Notes under the pieces: generated by a model
Database searches by the model: none
What the model was told of the DNA's origin: nothing
Seen by the model: the letters and a program-made list of their open reading frames with translations, nothing else
Shown here: positions 41,648-49,976 of the stretch, in pieces
Layout of the letters: each line of letters opens with the position of its first letter
How positions within the stretch are numbered: position 1 is the stretch's first letter
NCBI GenBank assembly: GCA_963746155.1
Contig: CAVVAB010000009.1
Span: forward strand, 434,001 to 498,000
Source of the DNA: AC-32 sp963746155
GTDB lineage: Bacteria; Actinomycetota; Thermoleophilia; Gaiellales; Gaiellaceae
Reading direction: 5' to 3'
DNA length: 64,000 nucleotides
Position numbers and translations under genes: made by a program

Positions 41648-43039
41648 ACCGGCACGTCGCGCTGATCGGGTTCATGGGTGCGGGGAAGACCACCCTCGGC
41701 CTCATGGCCGCCGAGCGGCTCGGCCGGCGGTTCGTCGACCTCGACCGCGAGCTGGAGCGGTCGATGCAGCGTTCAATCCCGGAGCTCTTCGAGGAGCGGG
41801 GCGAAGTCGAGTTCCGCCTCGAGGAGGCGGCGGCCACCATCGCGGCGCTGACGAGCGGGCGACCCGCGGTGCTCGCGCTCGGCGGCGGCGCCGTCGAGAC
41901 GCCGAAGATCAGGAAGGCGCTCCGCGAGCACGCGCTGACCGTCTACCTCGAGGTCGATGCCGACACCGCCTGGGTGCGCACCCGCGGCGGCGGGCGGCCG
42001 CTGGCCCGCGACGAGGAGAGCTTCCGCGCGCTCCACGAGCGTCGGCTGTCCGTCTACGAGGAGTGCGCGGACGTGAAGGCGTCGGAGGTGGACGAGATCG
42101 TGCTGGCCGCGGCCGGGATCGTCGTCGAGGAGGGCGGGCTCGCGCGGCTGCCGGAGCTGCTGCCGCCCGGCGAGCACGAGGTCGTCGCCGACAGCAACGT
42201 CCTCGAGCTCCACCCGCCGCCCCTCGACGGCCCCGTGCACGCGCTCGCCCCGGGCGAGGAGGCGAAGAGCCTCGGCGCGGTCGAGCGGGTCTGGCGCGAG
42301 CTGCGGCTCGACCGGGACGGGACCATCGTCGCGCTCGGCGGCGGCTGCACGACCGACGCGGCCGGCTTCGTCGCCGCCGGCTATCTCCGCGGTGTCCGCT
42401 GGGTCGCGGTGCCGACGACGCTCGTCGGTCAGGTCGACGCGGCCATCGGCGGCAAGACGGCCGTCAATCTCCCGGAGGGCAAGAACCTCGTCGGCGCGTT
42501 CCACTGGCCCGAGCTGACGGTGATCGATCCGACCCTGCTCGGGACGCTGCCGCCCGGGGAGCGGAGAGCGGGAATGGCCGAGGTCGTCAAGACGGGCCTG
42601 CTCGCGGGCGAGGCGCTCTGGGAGCTCACCGATGCCGAGCTCGTGCGCCGCTGCGCCGCTTACAAGGCAGCCGTCTGCCTGCGCGACCCGCACGAGCGAG
42701 GCGAGCGAGCCGTGCTCAACCTCGGGCACACGTTCGCGCACGCGCTCGAGGCGGCGGGCGGCTACGGCGCAGGTCAGCCACGGGGAGGCCGTCGCGCTCG
42801 GCCTGCTCGCGGCGCTGAGGCTCTCGGATCTCGACACGTCGGTCGTCGAGGAGGTCCTCTCGCCGCAGCCGGTGCGAGTCGACCGCGACGCGGCCTGGGC
42901 AGCGCTCGCCCGGGACAAGAAGGGCCGGGCCGGGAAGCCGCGGCTCGTGCTGCTCGAGGCGCCGGGCAAGCCGCTGACCGGTGTCGAGCTCCCCGATGAC
43001 CAAGTCCGCGCGGCGCTGGACGCGCTGATCGCCGAGTAG
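41632..43039 (+). CDS. aroKB: Shikimate kinase / 3-dehydroquinate synthase fusion (one frameshift)
   Basis: Residues 1-165 are a shikimate kinase: P-loop GFMGAGKTT (13-21), DLDRELE, ERGEVEFR, LGGGAV. From about 168 the chain continues as 3-dehydroquinate synthase (NAD-dependent AroB): APGEEAKSL, LGGGCTTDAAGFVAAGYLRG, PTTLVGQVDAAIGGKT, NLGHTFAHALE. At about 42770 one extra C shifts the frame; the next frame resumes VSHGEAVALGLLAALRLS and runs to 43039. Corrected length about 468 residues. AroK-AroB fusions are known in a few bacteria such as Thermotoga. The indel is probably an assembly error, since the pathway is otherwise complete here. Confidence 0.9.
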
Positions 43040-43049
43040 AGTCACGCGC

Positions 43050-43481
43050 GTGCGGGTGGCCGTCCTCAACGGAGTCAATCTCGACGTCCTCGGCCGCCGG
43101 GATCCCGCGCTCTACGGCGGGCTCAGCCTGAACCAGCTCGAGAGCAAGATCTACGAATGGGCGCGCGAGCTCGACCTGCTTGCCGACTGTCGCCAGACAA
43201 ACAGCGAGGGCGAGTACGTCGACTGGTGCCACGACGCGCTCGACTGGGCCGGTGGCGTGATCGCGAACCCGGGCGCGTGGTCGCACTACAGCTACGCGAT
43301 CCGCGACGCGCTCGAGCTGTTCGAGGCGCCCGTCGTCGAGGTGCATCTCTCGAACATCGAGGAGCGCGAGGAGTGGCGGCGCCAGTCGGTGATCGCCGAC
43401 GTCGCCTCGGCGCGGGTGATCGGCAAGGGGCCCGAGGGCTACCGCGAAGCCCTCCACTACCTGAAGGAGCGTGTCTCGTGA
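43050..43481 (+). CDS. aroQ: 3-Dehydroquinate dehydratase, type II
   Basis: 143 residues. The N-terminus RVAVLNGVNLDVLGRRDPAL YGG has the GxNLxxLG and catalytic Tyr region, and VVEVHLSNI has the catalytic His; QTNSEGEYVDW and NPGAWSHYSYAIRDAL are also typical. The usual Pro in GPNL is Val here. It converts 3-dehydroquinate to 3-dehydroshikimate. It starts 10 bp after aroKB; its stop overlaps the peptidase gene. Confidence 0.95.
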   Translation: MRVAVLNGVNLDVLGRRDPALYGGLSLNQLESKIYEWARELDLLADCRQTNSEGEYVDWCHDALDWAGGVIANPGAWSHYSYAIRDALELFEAPVVEVHLSNIEEREEWRRQSVIADVASARVIGKGPEGYREALHYLKERVS

Positions 43482-44515
43482 GCGAACGGATCGAACGGCT
43501 GCGGCCGTCGCTGGAAGAGCCGCTGCTCGTCGCGAGCGGGGCCAACATCCGCTACCTCGTGGGGTTCTCGAGCTCGAACGCCGCGCTCGTGATCGAGCCC
43601 GAGCGCACGCTCTTGTTCAGCGACTTCCGCTATGCGGAGGCCGGCCGCGCCGTCGAGGGAGTCGAGTTCGTCGAGACCAGGCGCCTGGTCTGGGCCGACA
43701 TCGGCGAGCACGTCTCGGGCCGGGTCGGCTTCGAGGCGGACGTGATCACCTACTCGCAGTACGAGACCCTTGCCGGCGGCGGCCTGGAGCTCGTGCCCAG
43801 GCGCGGGCTCGTCGAGGCCCTGCGCGCGGTCAAGGACGAGCACGAGCTCGATGCGATCCGTGCGGCCGGCGCGATCACGAGCCAGGCGTACGAGCGGTTC
43901 GCGGAGGAGCGGTTCACGGGCCGGACGGAGCGCGAGCTCGCGTGGTGGCTCGACTCGCTCTTCGTCGAGCTCGGCGCGGAGGGCCCCGCGTTCGAGACGA
44001 TCGTCGCGGCGGGCCCGAACGGCGCGCGCCCGCACGCGCGGCCCAGCGACGCCGTCGTCGAGCCCGGGCAGGCGGTCGTGATCGACGCGGGCGCGCTCGT
44101 CGACGGCTACTGCTCGGACTGCACGCGCACGTTCCTCACCGGCCCGATCCCCGAGCGCCTGCAGGAGGCGTACGAGGTCTGCCACCAGGCGCAGCTCGCC
44201 GGGGTCGAGGCGATCCGCGCCGGCACGACCGGGGTCGACGCCGACGCGGCCGCGCGCGCGGTCATCGACGACGCAGGCTTCGGCGAGCACTTCGGCCACG
44301 GCCTCGGCCACGGCGTCGGGATCGAGATCCACGAGGGCCCGCGGCTGAGCCGCGAGTCGACGGACACGCTCGCCGCCGGGAACGTCGTCACGGTCGAGCC
44401 GGGGATCTACCTCGAGGGCATCGGCGGGATCCGGATCGAGGACCTCGTGATCGTGCGAGACGGCGAGCCGGAGATCCTGACGACCTCCACGAAGGAGCCG
44501 GTCACCGTTACCTAG
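43478..44515 (+). CDS. Xaa-Pro aminopeptidase (M24B)
   Basis: 345 residues from the GTG at 43478. N-terminal creatinase-like domain (about 1-120), then a pita-bread catalytic domain with the five metal ligands: VIDAGALVDGYCSDCTRTF (two Asp), GHGLGHGVGIEIHEGP (His), VTVEPGIYL (Glu) and GGIRIEDLVIV (Glu). It releases N-terminal residues preceding proline. It is commonly next to efp in actinobacteria and Firmicutes, as here (10 bp apart), which fits, since EF-P helps translate proline stretches. Confidence 0.94.
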   Translation: MSERIERLRPSLEEPLLVASGANIRYLVGFSSSNAALVIEPERTLLFSDFRYAEAGRAVEGVEFVETRRLVWADIGEHVSGRVGFEADVITYSQYETLAGGGLELVPRRGLVEALRAVKDEHELDAIRAAGAITSQAYERFAEERFTGRTERELAWWLDSLFVELGAEGPAFETIVAAGPNGARPHARPSDAVVEPGQAVVIDAGALVDGYCSDCTRTFLTGPIPERLQEAYEVCHQAQLAGVEAIRAGTTGVDADAAARAVIDDAGFGEHFGHGLGHGVGIEIHEGPRLSRESTDTLAAGNVVTVEPGIYLEGIGGIRIEDLVIVRDGEPEILTTSTKEPVTVT

Positions 44516-44525
44516 ACTTCCGCGG

Positions 44526-45092
44526 ATGGCCGAGGTCGTCAGCACGAATCAGTTCAAGAACGGGATGCACATCGAGCTCGAGGGCTCGGTCTGGCGCATC
44601 CTCGAGTTCCAGCACGTCAAGCCCGGCAAGGGCGGCGCCTTCGTACGCACCAAGCTGCGCAACCTCGACTCGGGCGCCGTCGTCGAGAAGACCTTCCGCG
44701 CGGGCGAGAAGTTCCCGCGGGTGCACACCGAGGTCAAGGGGGTGCAGTACCTCTACGACTCCGGCGACGAGGTCGTGTTCATGGACACCGACACGTACGA
44801 GCAGTTCTCGCTCTCGCACGCGAGCGTGGAGGACGCGCTTCCGTATCTCGAGCCGTCGAGCTCGGTACAGGTGCTCTGGGTCGACGGGCGTCCTGCGGGC
44901 CTGCAGCTGCCGGCATCGGTCGAGCTCGACGTGTCCGCGACCGAGCCCGGGGTCAAGGGCGACACGGTCTCGAACGTGACCAAGCCGGCGACGCTCGAGA
45001 CGGGCGCGGTCGTCCAGGTGCCGCTGTTCGTGAACGTGGGCGACCGCATCAAGGTCGACCCGCGCGAAGGCCGCTATATCTCGCGCGCGTAG
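44526..45092 (+). CDS. efp: Elongation factor P
   Basis: 188 residues, three beta-barrel domains. Domain I carries the PGKGGAF loop whose Lys35 enters the peptidyl-transferase centre; domain III ends VNVGDRIKVDPREGRYISRA. It relieves ribosome stalling at polyproline. The window encodes strikingly Pro-rich proteins (32168-33435), for which EF-P would matter. ATG start. Confidence 0.97.
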   Translation: MAEVVSTNQFKNGMHIELEGSVWRILEFQHVKPGKGGAFVRTKLRNLDSGAVVEKTFRAGEKFPRVHTEVKGVQYLYDSGDEVVFMDTDTYEQFSLSHASVEDALPYLEPSSSVQVLWVDGRPAGLQLPASVELDVSATEPGVKGDTVSNVTKPATLETGAVVQVPLFVNVGDRIKVDPREGRYISRA

Positions 45093-45120
45093 CGCACCGA
45101 AGCGGCGCTAGGCTCCTGCC

Positions 45121-46938
45121 GTGCCCAAGTTGGTCGACACGACGATCCGGCTGCTCGGTCAGGAGCCGCTCGCCGGACGCATGCCCACGGCTGACCTGCT
45201 CCGCCTCGCCGAGATCCTCGACGGCGCCGGGTTCGCCTATCTCGAGGTCTCGGGCGGAGGCGTCTTCGACACGGCCGTGCGTCGCGGAGTCGAGAGCCCC
45301 TGGGAACGGATCCGCGCGCTTAACGAGCGCACGAAGACGCCGCTCGCGATGGCGCTCCGCGGCCGGTTCCTCGTCGGCTCGCGGCCTGTGGGCGCGGACT
45401 TCGTGCGCCGGTTCGTGGCGTGCGCGGCCGAGAGCGGGATCGAGGTCTTCCGCCTCCACGACCCGCTGAACGACGTGGAGAACCTCCGCGAGGCGGGTGA
45501 GGCGATCACCGCGGCCGGCAAGGAGTTCGACGCGGGGCTCGTGTACGGCTCCGGCTACACGGGCGAGACCGAGGCGCTCGTCGAGCAGGCGAAGAAGCTT
45601 CCGGGTCTCGGCGCTGCAAGGGTGCTCCTCCACGACCCGTCGGGCTCGCTCGGGCCCCGGCAGGCACACGAGCTGACCGTGATGCTCGGCGAGACGAGCG
45701 GTCTCCCGGTTGGCCTCTACTGCCAGGGCGCAGGGGGCAACGCGATGGCGGCCGGGTTGGAGGCCGCCCGCGCGGGCGCCGACCTCATCTCCTGCGCGGT
45801 CTATCCGATCGCGCTCACGATCTACCGCGTGTCAGGCGAGGCGATCGCCACCGCGCTCGAGGGGCTCGGCCTCGACACCGGCGTTGACGTCGACGCGCTC
45901 TGGCGGGCGTCCGACCTCGTGGACGAGCACATCGGCGACGAGCCGGTCACGCCGCTCGCGCCGAGGATCGCGGTGCGCGCCGCCGAGTACCGGCTCCCGC
46001 CCGGGCTCGTGGCTGCGCTTGACAACCACCTGCGCGCGCACGCGGCCGGCGACAGGCAGGACGAGGTGCTCGAGGAGCTCGTCCGCATTCGCGAGGAGGT
46101 CGGCTGGCCGCCGCTCGCCTCGCCGATCGGGCAGATCCTCGGCTCGCAGGCGCTCATCAACGTGCTCTCGGCGACCCGATACCAGACCGTGGTGGACGAG
46201 CTGCGCGGGTTGGTCGAAGGCCACTTCGGCACGCCACCCGGGCCAATCGACCCCGCGATCAGGCGGGCGATCGGGCTCGTTGCGGGCTCCGCGCCGCCCG
46301 ACGAGGACCCGGTCGAGCTCGACGAGGTTCGGGAGCAGGCGGAAGGCTTCGCCTCCAGCGAGGAGGAGCTGCTGCTGCTCGGGCTCTTCGGCCCCGAGGC
46401 CGAGCCGCTCTTGAAGACGATCCGCGGACGGGCGCAGCGGGACGAGAGCCTCGCCGCGGGCGGCGTCGACCAGGCGCGCGCGGAGCGCATCCGCGAGATC
46501 GTGCGGATCGTCCAGGAATCGGGTGTCGGCGAGGTCACGATCGAGGATTCCGGGATGCGCGTCTCCGTCCGCCGCACTCCCGAGCCGCTCGAGGCCCAGC
46601 TCGCGGAGGTGGCCGAGCAGAATGCCGACGCAAACGCTGCCGCGCCGCCCGACCACGCTCCGGAGACGGACGGCGTCGTCCGTGTCGAGGCGCCGATGGT
46701 CGGCGTGTTCTACCGCGCCCCGCAGCCGGGCGCGCCGCCGTTCGTCGCCGAGGGCGACACCGTGGCGCCTGGCCAGACGCTCTGCATCCTCGAGGCGATG
46801 AAGCTGATGAACGAGATCAAGACCGACGTCGCGGGCATCGTCAGGGCCGTTCACGTCGGCAACGCGGAGCCCGTCGAGTTCGGCCAGCTCCTGTTCGAGC
46901 TCGATTCGCTGATCGCACCACCGCTCGACGCCGTCTGA
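45121..46938 (+). CDS. Carboxyltransferase-like / biotin carboxyl carrier fusion with erased metal site
   Basis: 605 residues. About 1-420 align along their length with the carboxyltransferase of oxaloacetate decarboxylase alpha and pyruvate carboxylase (LEVSGGGVFDTAVRRGVESP-W, LAMALRGRFLVG, ASPIGQILGSQALINVLSATRY). Residues about 480-605 are an AccB-type carrier: VEAPMVGVFYRAP and LEAMKLMNE, with Lys561 as biotin site. The metal and catalytic residues of the carboxyltransferase are missing: the family RDxHQS is RLLGQE (10-15), the carbamylated Lys in IKDMSG is His171 in LHDPSG, and the HxH ligands are Tyr200-Cys-Gln202. It is therefore probably not an active carboxyltransferase but a scaffold or carrier for the AccC encoded directly downstream (TGATG overlap). 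Confidence 0.88.
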   Translation: MPKLVDTTIRLLGQEPLAGRMPTADLLRLAEILDGAGFAYLEVSGGGVFDTAVRRGVESPWERIRALNERTKTPLAMALRGRFLVGSRPVGADFVRRFVACAAESGIEVFRLHDPLNDVENLREAGEAITAAGKEFDAGLVYGSGYTGETEALVEQAKKLPGLGAARVLLHDPSGSLGPRQAHELTVMLGETSGLPVGLYCQGAGGNAMAAGLEAARAGADLISCAVYPIALTIYRVSGEAIATALEGLGLDTGVDVDALWRASDLVDEHIGDEPVTPLAPRIAVRAAEYRLPPGLVAALDNHLRAHAAGDRQDEVLEELVRIREEVGWPPLASPIGQILGSQALINVLSATRYQTVVDELRGLVEGHFGTPPGPIDPAIRRAIGLVAGSAPPDEDPVELDEVREQAEGFASSEEELLLLGLFGPEAEPLLKTIRGRAQRDESLAAGGVDQARAERIREIVRIVQESGVGEVTIEDSGMRVSVRRTPEPLEAQLAEVAEQNADANAAAPPDHAPETDGVVRVEAPMVGVFYRAPQPGAPPFVAEGDTVAPGQTLCILEAMKLMNEIKTDVAGIVRAVHVGNAEPVEFGQLLFELDSLIAPPLDAV

Positions 46939-48296
46939 TGTTCAACCGTGTACTCGTCGCCAACCGCGGAGAGATCGCCGTCCGCATCATCCGCGCGCTG
47001 CACGAATCCGACATCGAGGCCGTGGCCGTCTACTCGACCGCCGACGAGGATGCGCTCCACGTCCGCCTGGCCGACCGCGCGATCTGCATCGGCCCGCCAC
47101 AAGCGGCGGAGAGCTACCTGCGCATCCCGTCCCTCGTGGCCGCGGCGACCACCACGGGCTGCGAGGCAGTTCATCCGGGCTACGGGTTCCTGGCCGAGAA
47201 CCCGGCCTTCGTCGAGGCCTGCGCCGACAACGATCTCGTCTTCGTCGGCCCGAGCGCGGAAACGATGGCCCGCATGGGCGACAAGGTGCAGGCCAAGTCC
47301 GAGATGCGCGCTGCGAACGTCCCGGTCGTCCCGGGCACCGAGGGAGCGACGACCGTCGACGAGGCGAAGGCCGCGGCCGAGGAGGTCGGTTACCCGGTCC
47401 TGCTGAAGGCGGCTGCCGGAGGCGGGGGCAAGGGGATGCGCCTCGTCGGCGTGCCCGAGGAGCTCGAGGCCGCGTACGGCATGGCCGCCCTCGAAGCCGA
47501 GTCCGCGTTCGGGGACGGAAGCCTCTATCTCGAGAGGGCGATCTCGCCCGCGCGCCACGTCGAGATCCAGGTGCTCGCCGACGGCCAGGGCGGCGTGCTG
47601 ACCCTCGGCGAGCGCGAGTGCTCGATCCAGCGGCGCCACCAGAAGCTGATCGAGGAGTCGCCCTCGCCGGCGCTGACGCCCGAGACACGCGAGGAGATGG
47701 AGGCCGCGGCCGAGCGCGCCTGTCACACGATCGACTATCGCAACGCGGGAACGTTCGAGTTCCTGCTCGGTCCTGAGGGCTCGTTCTACTTCATCGAGCT
47801 GAACGCGCGGCTCCAGGTCGAGCACCCCGTGACCGAGCTCGTGACCGGCATCGACATCGTGCGCGAGCAGCTGCGGATCGCGGCGGGCGAGCCGCTGACC
47901 CGGACCGGCCGGGCCGAGCGCCGCGGCCACGCGATCGAGGTGCGGCTGAACGCGGAGGATCCGGCGCGCGACTTCGCGCCCACGCCGGGCCAGATCACGC
48001 GCTTCACGCCCCCGCTCGGCGCGGGCGTGCGGCTCGACACCTACATCGAGGACGGGACAGTTGTGCCGCCGCACTACGACTCCCTGCTTGCGAAGCTGAT
48101 CGTGTGGGACGAATCACGCGACGAGGCGATCGCGCGGGCGCTGCGGGCACTCGGCGAGCTCCGGCTCGAGGGCGTCACCACGACGCGCGAGCTGGCGATG
48201 GACATCCTGCGGAGCGAGGGCTTCGCCGGCGGCCGGTACTCGACCGGCTACCTGGCCGAGGCCGGCGGCGCGCTACCGGCGCTCGCGGGCACGTGA
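46938..48296 (+). CDS. accC: Biotin carboxylase
   Basis: 452 residues of the ATP-grasp biotin carboxylase family: VLVANRGEIAVRIIRAL, GCEAVHPGYGFLAEN, AAAGGGGKGMR (ATP-binding Gly-rich loop), RHVEIQVLADG, ECSIQRRHQKLIEE, FIELNARLQVEHPVTE. It carboxylates the biotin of a carrier, here most likely that of the preceding fusion protein. The carboxyl acceptor is not determined by this locus because the local carboxyltransferase domain lacks its active site; an AccD or AccA elsewhere may complete acetyl-CoA carboxylase. Confidence 0.96.
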   Translation: MFNRVLVANRGEIAVRIIRALHESDIEAVAVYSTADEDALHVRLADRAICIGPPQAAESYLRIPSLVAAATTTGCEAVHPGYGFLAENPAFVEACADNDLVFVGPSAETMARMGDKVQAKSEMRAANVPVVPGTEGATTVDEAKAAAEEVGYPVLLKAAAGGGGKGMRLVGVPEELEAAYGMAALEAESAFGDGSLYLERAISPARHVEIQVLADGQGGVLTLGERECSIQRRHQKLIEESPSPALTPETREEMEAAAERACHTIDYRNAGTFEFLLGPEGSFYFIELNARLQVEHPVTELVTGIDIVREQLRIAAGEPLTRTGRAERRGHAIEVRLNAEDPARDFAPTPGQITRFTPPLGAGVRLDTYIEDGTVVPPHYDSLLAKLIVWDESRDEAIARALRALGELRLEGVTTTRELAMDILRSEGFAGGRYSTGYLAEAGGALPALAGT

Positions 48297-48598
48297 CCGA
48301 GCCGCTCGTGCTCGAGGGGGCGGACGGATCGATCACGGTCACGGCGAGCGCGCTCAACAGGCTCGTCGTCCGTGCGGCCGAGAGCGTCGACGGAGCCTCG
48401 GTGCGGAGGCCCAAGCGGTCGGTCGAGCTCACGCACGGCGACGGCCGCGCGTCGGTCTCGCTGGAGCTCGCCGTCCGGTACGGCGAGGTCGCGGCCGAGC
48501 TCGCGCGGGCCGTGCAGGAGCGCGTGGCCGAGGCCGTCTCGGCGACGTGCGGGCTCGAGGTCGAGCGCGTGGACGTCAGCGTGGAGGAGATCGCGTGA
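48293..48598 (+). CDS. Asp23/Gls24 family protein
   Basis: 101 residues from the GTG at 48293, overlapping the accC stop. The pattern ADGSITVTASALNRLVVRAA, VSLELAVRYGEVAAELARAV, VSATCGLEVERVDVSVEEI is the Asp23 (DUF322) fold. In Firmicutes these are membrane-associated envelope-stress proteins; in actinobacteria the gene often sits before nusB, as here (TGATG overlap). Confidence 0.85.
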   Translation: MTEPLVLEGADGSITVTASALNRLVVRAAESVDGASVRRPKRSVELTHGDGRASVSLELAVRYGEVAAELARAVQERVAEAVSATCGLEVERVDVSVEEIA

Positions 48599-48978
48599 TG
48601 AGCGGCGGCCGGCGCGCAGCACGGCGGACGGCGCTCGTGCTCCTCTATCAGTGGGACGTGACCGGCCAGGAGCTCGCCTCGCTCTTCGAGGGCGAGGTGA
48701 ACGAGTACTCGCGCGAGCTCGCGGAGGCAGTCGTCGAGCAGCACGAGGAGCTCGACCTCCGCATCACCGAGGCCTCCGACGACTGGCCGGCCGACCGGCT
48801 CGGGGCGCTCGAGCGGAACATCCTCCGGCTCGCGATCCTGGAGCTCGACCGCGGCGAGGTGCCGCTCGAGGTCGCGATCGACGAGGCGGTGACGCTCGCG
48901 AAGCGCTACTCCTCCGAGGACGCGGGTCGCCTCGTCAACGGCATACTCGGCCGTATCGTCAAGGAGAGAACAGCGTGA
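48598..48978 (+). CDS. nusB: Transcription antitermination factor NusB
   Basis: 126 residues, all-helical NusB fold: RRAARRTALVLLYQWDVTGQ, DWPADRLGALERNILRLAIL, EVPLEVAIDEAVTLAKRYSS, GRLVNGILGRIV. With NusE it binds boxA RNA during rRNA transcription. ATG start overlaps the Asp23 stop. Confidence 0.95.
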   Translation: MSGGRRAARRTALVLLYQWDVTGQELASLFEGEVNEYSRELAEAVVEQHEELDLRITEASDDWPADRLGALERNILRLAILELDRGEVPLEVAIDEAVTLAKRYSSEDAGRLVNGILGRIVKERTA

Positions 48979-49024
48979 GATCCACCCTGCGACCGGCGTT
49001 TGAGCGGCGAGAGGCTTCCGCACC

Positions 49025-49204
49025 ATGACCGCCGAGGACCGGCTCCAGGACGCCGAGCGGCTGCTCGAACGGCTCGAGGAGGCGCGTTCGCGGCTCGAGC
49101 GGACGAGCGACCCGGACCAGGCGATCGAGATCCTCGCGGAGCTGTCGGAGATCGCGAAGGAAGTCGAGGCCCAGCTCCAGGCGGCGAAGCGGGAAGTCGG
49201 ATGA
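49025..49204 (+). CDS. Small coiled-coil protein, exonuclease VII small subunit-like
   Basis: 59 residues (MTAEDRLQDAERLLERLEEA then RSRLERTSDPDQAIEILAEL), helical throughout. Its position between nusB and a polyprenyl synthase and its helix-turn-helix charge pattern match XseB in many genomes, but the classic XseB signature (EALxxLExIVxxLE) is only loosely met and no xseA is in the window. ATG start; stop overlaps the next ATG. Confidence 0.6.
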   Translation: MTAEDRLQDAERLLERLEEARSRLERTSDPDQAIEILAELSEIAKEVEAQLQAAKREVG

Positions 49205-49971
49205 GCACGCCCGAAGAGCTCCTCGCCCTGGTAGATCAGTACCTCGACGACCTGGCGCTGACGCCGGAGCTCGGCGGGCTGGAAGAGTCGGTGCGCTACT
49301 CGCTCGCCGGCGGCGGCAAGCGCGTGCGGCCGGTGCTGTGCCTGGCGACGGCGGAGGCGGCGGGCACGGAGCCCGAGGCGGCGCTGCCGGCGGCGGCCGC
49401 GCTCGAGCTCGTCCACAACTTCTCGCTCGTCCACGACGACCTTCCCGCGCTCGACGACGACCGCCTTCGCCGCGGACGCGCGAGCACGTGGGCGGAGCAC
49501 GGCGAGGCGGTCGGGATCCTGGCGGGCGATGCGCTCCTGGCCGAGGCGCTCAGGCTCGCGCTGACATATCCGACTCCCTCGGTCGCGCGCGAGCTGGTGC
49601 AGGCGACGCTCGGGATGATCGGCGGCCAGTACCTCGACATCACGGACGGCGCCGGCGACCTGGCGGCTCTCCACCGGCTCAAGACCGGCTGCCTGTTCTC
49701 GGCCTCGATCGCGTGCGCGCTCTGGGTGGCCGAGGTGCCGGAGCGTGAGCAGGCGCCGTGGCGAACATTCGCGGGCGAGGTCGGGCTGCTCTTCCAGATC
49801 GTGGACGACATTCTCGACGAGGACGGGTACGTCAGGGAACGCGGCGTCGACGGGGCTCGGGCGCTCGCGGACGAGACCGCGGAGCGCGCGCAGGCCAGGC
49901 TCGCGGAGGTGCCGGCGGACACCTCGGTTCTCAGCGGCATCGTCGCGGGCCTCGCGGCGCGAACCTCCTGA
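49201..49971 (+). CDS. Polyprenyl (farnesyl/geranylgeranyl) diphosphate synthase
   Basis: 256 residues. First Asp-rich motif DDLPALDDD (79-87) and second DDILDED (about 199-205), with GGGKRVRP binding isopentenyl diphosphate. The two-residue insertion in the first motif is of the bacterial FPP synthase type. It makes allylic diphosphates for quinones or cell-wall carriers. Shorter than usual (about 290-300), mainly in the mid-helices. Confidence 0.92.
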   Translation: MSTPEELLALVDQYLDDLALTPELGGLEESVRYSLAGGGKRVRPVLCLATAEAAGTEPEAALPAAAALELVHNFSLVHDDLPALDDDRLRRGRASTWAEHGEAVGILAGDALLAEALRLALTYPTPSVARELVQATLGMIGGQYLDITDGAGDLAALHRLKTGCLFSASIACALWVAEVPEREQAPWRTFAGEVGLLFQIVDDILDEDGYVRERGVDGARALADETAERAQARLAEVPADTSVLSGIVAGLAARTS

Positions 49972-49976
49972 GCTCG

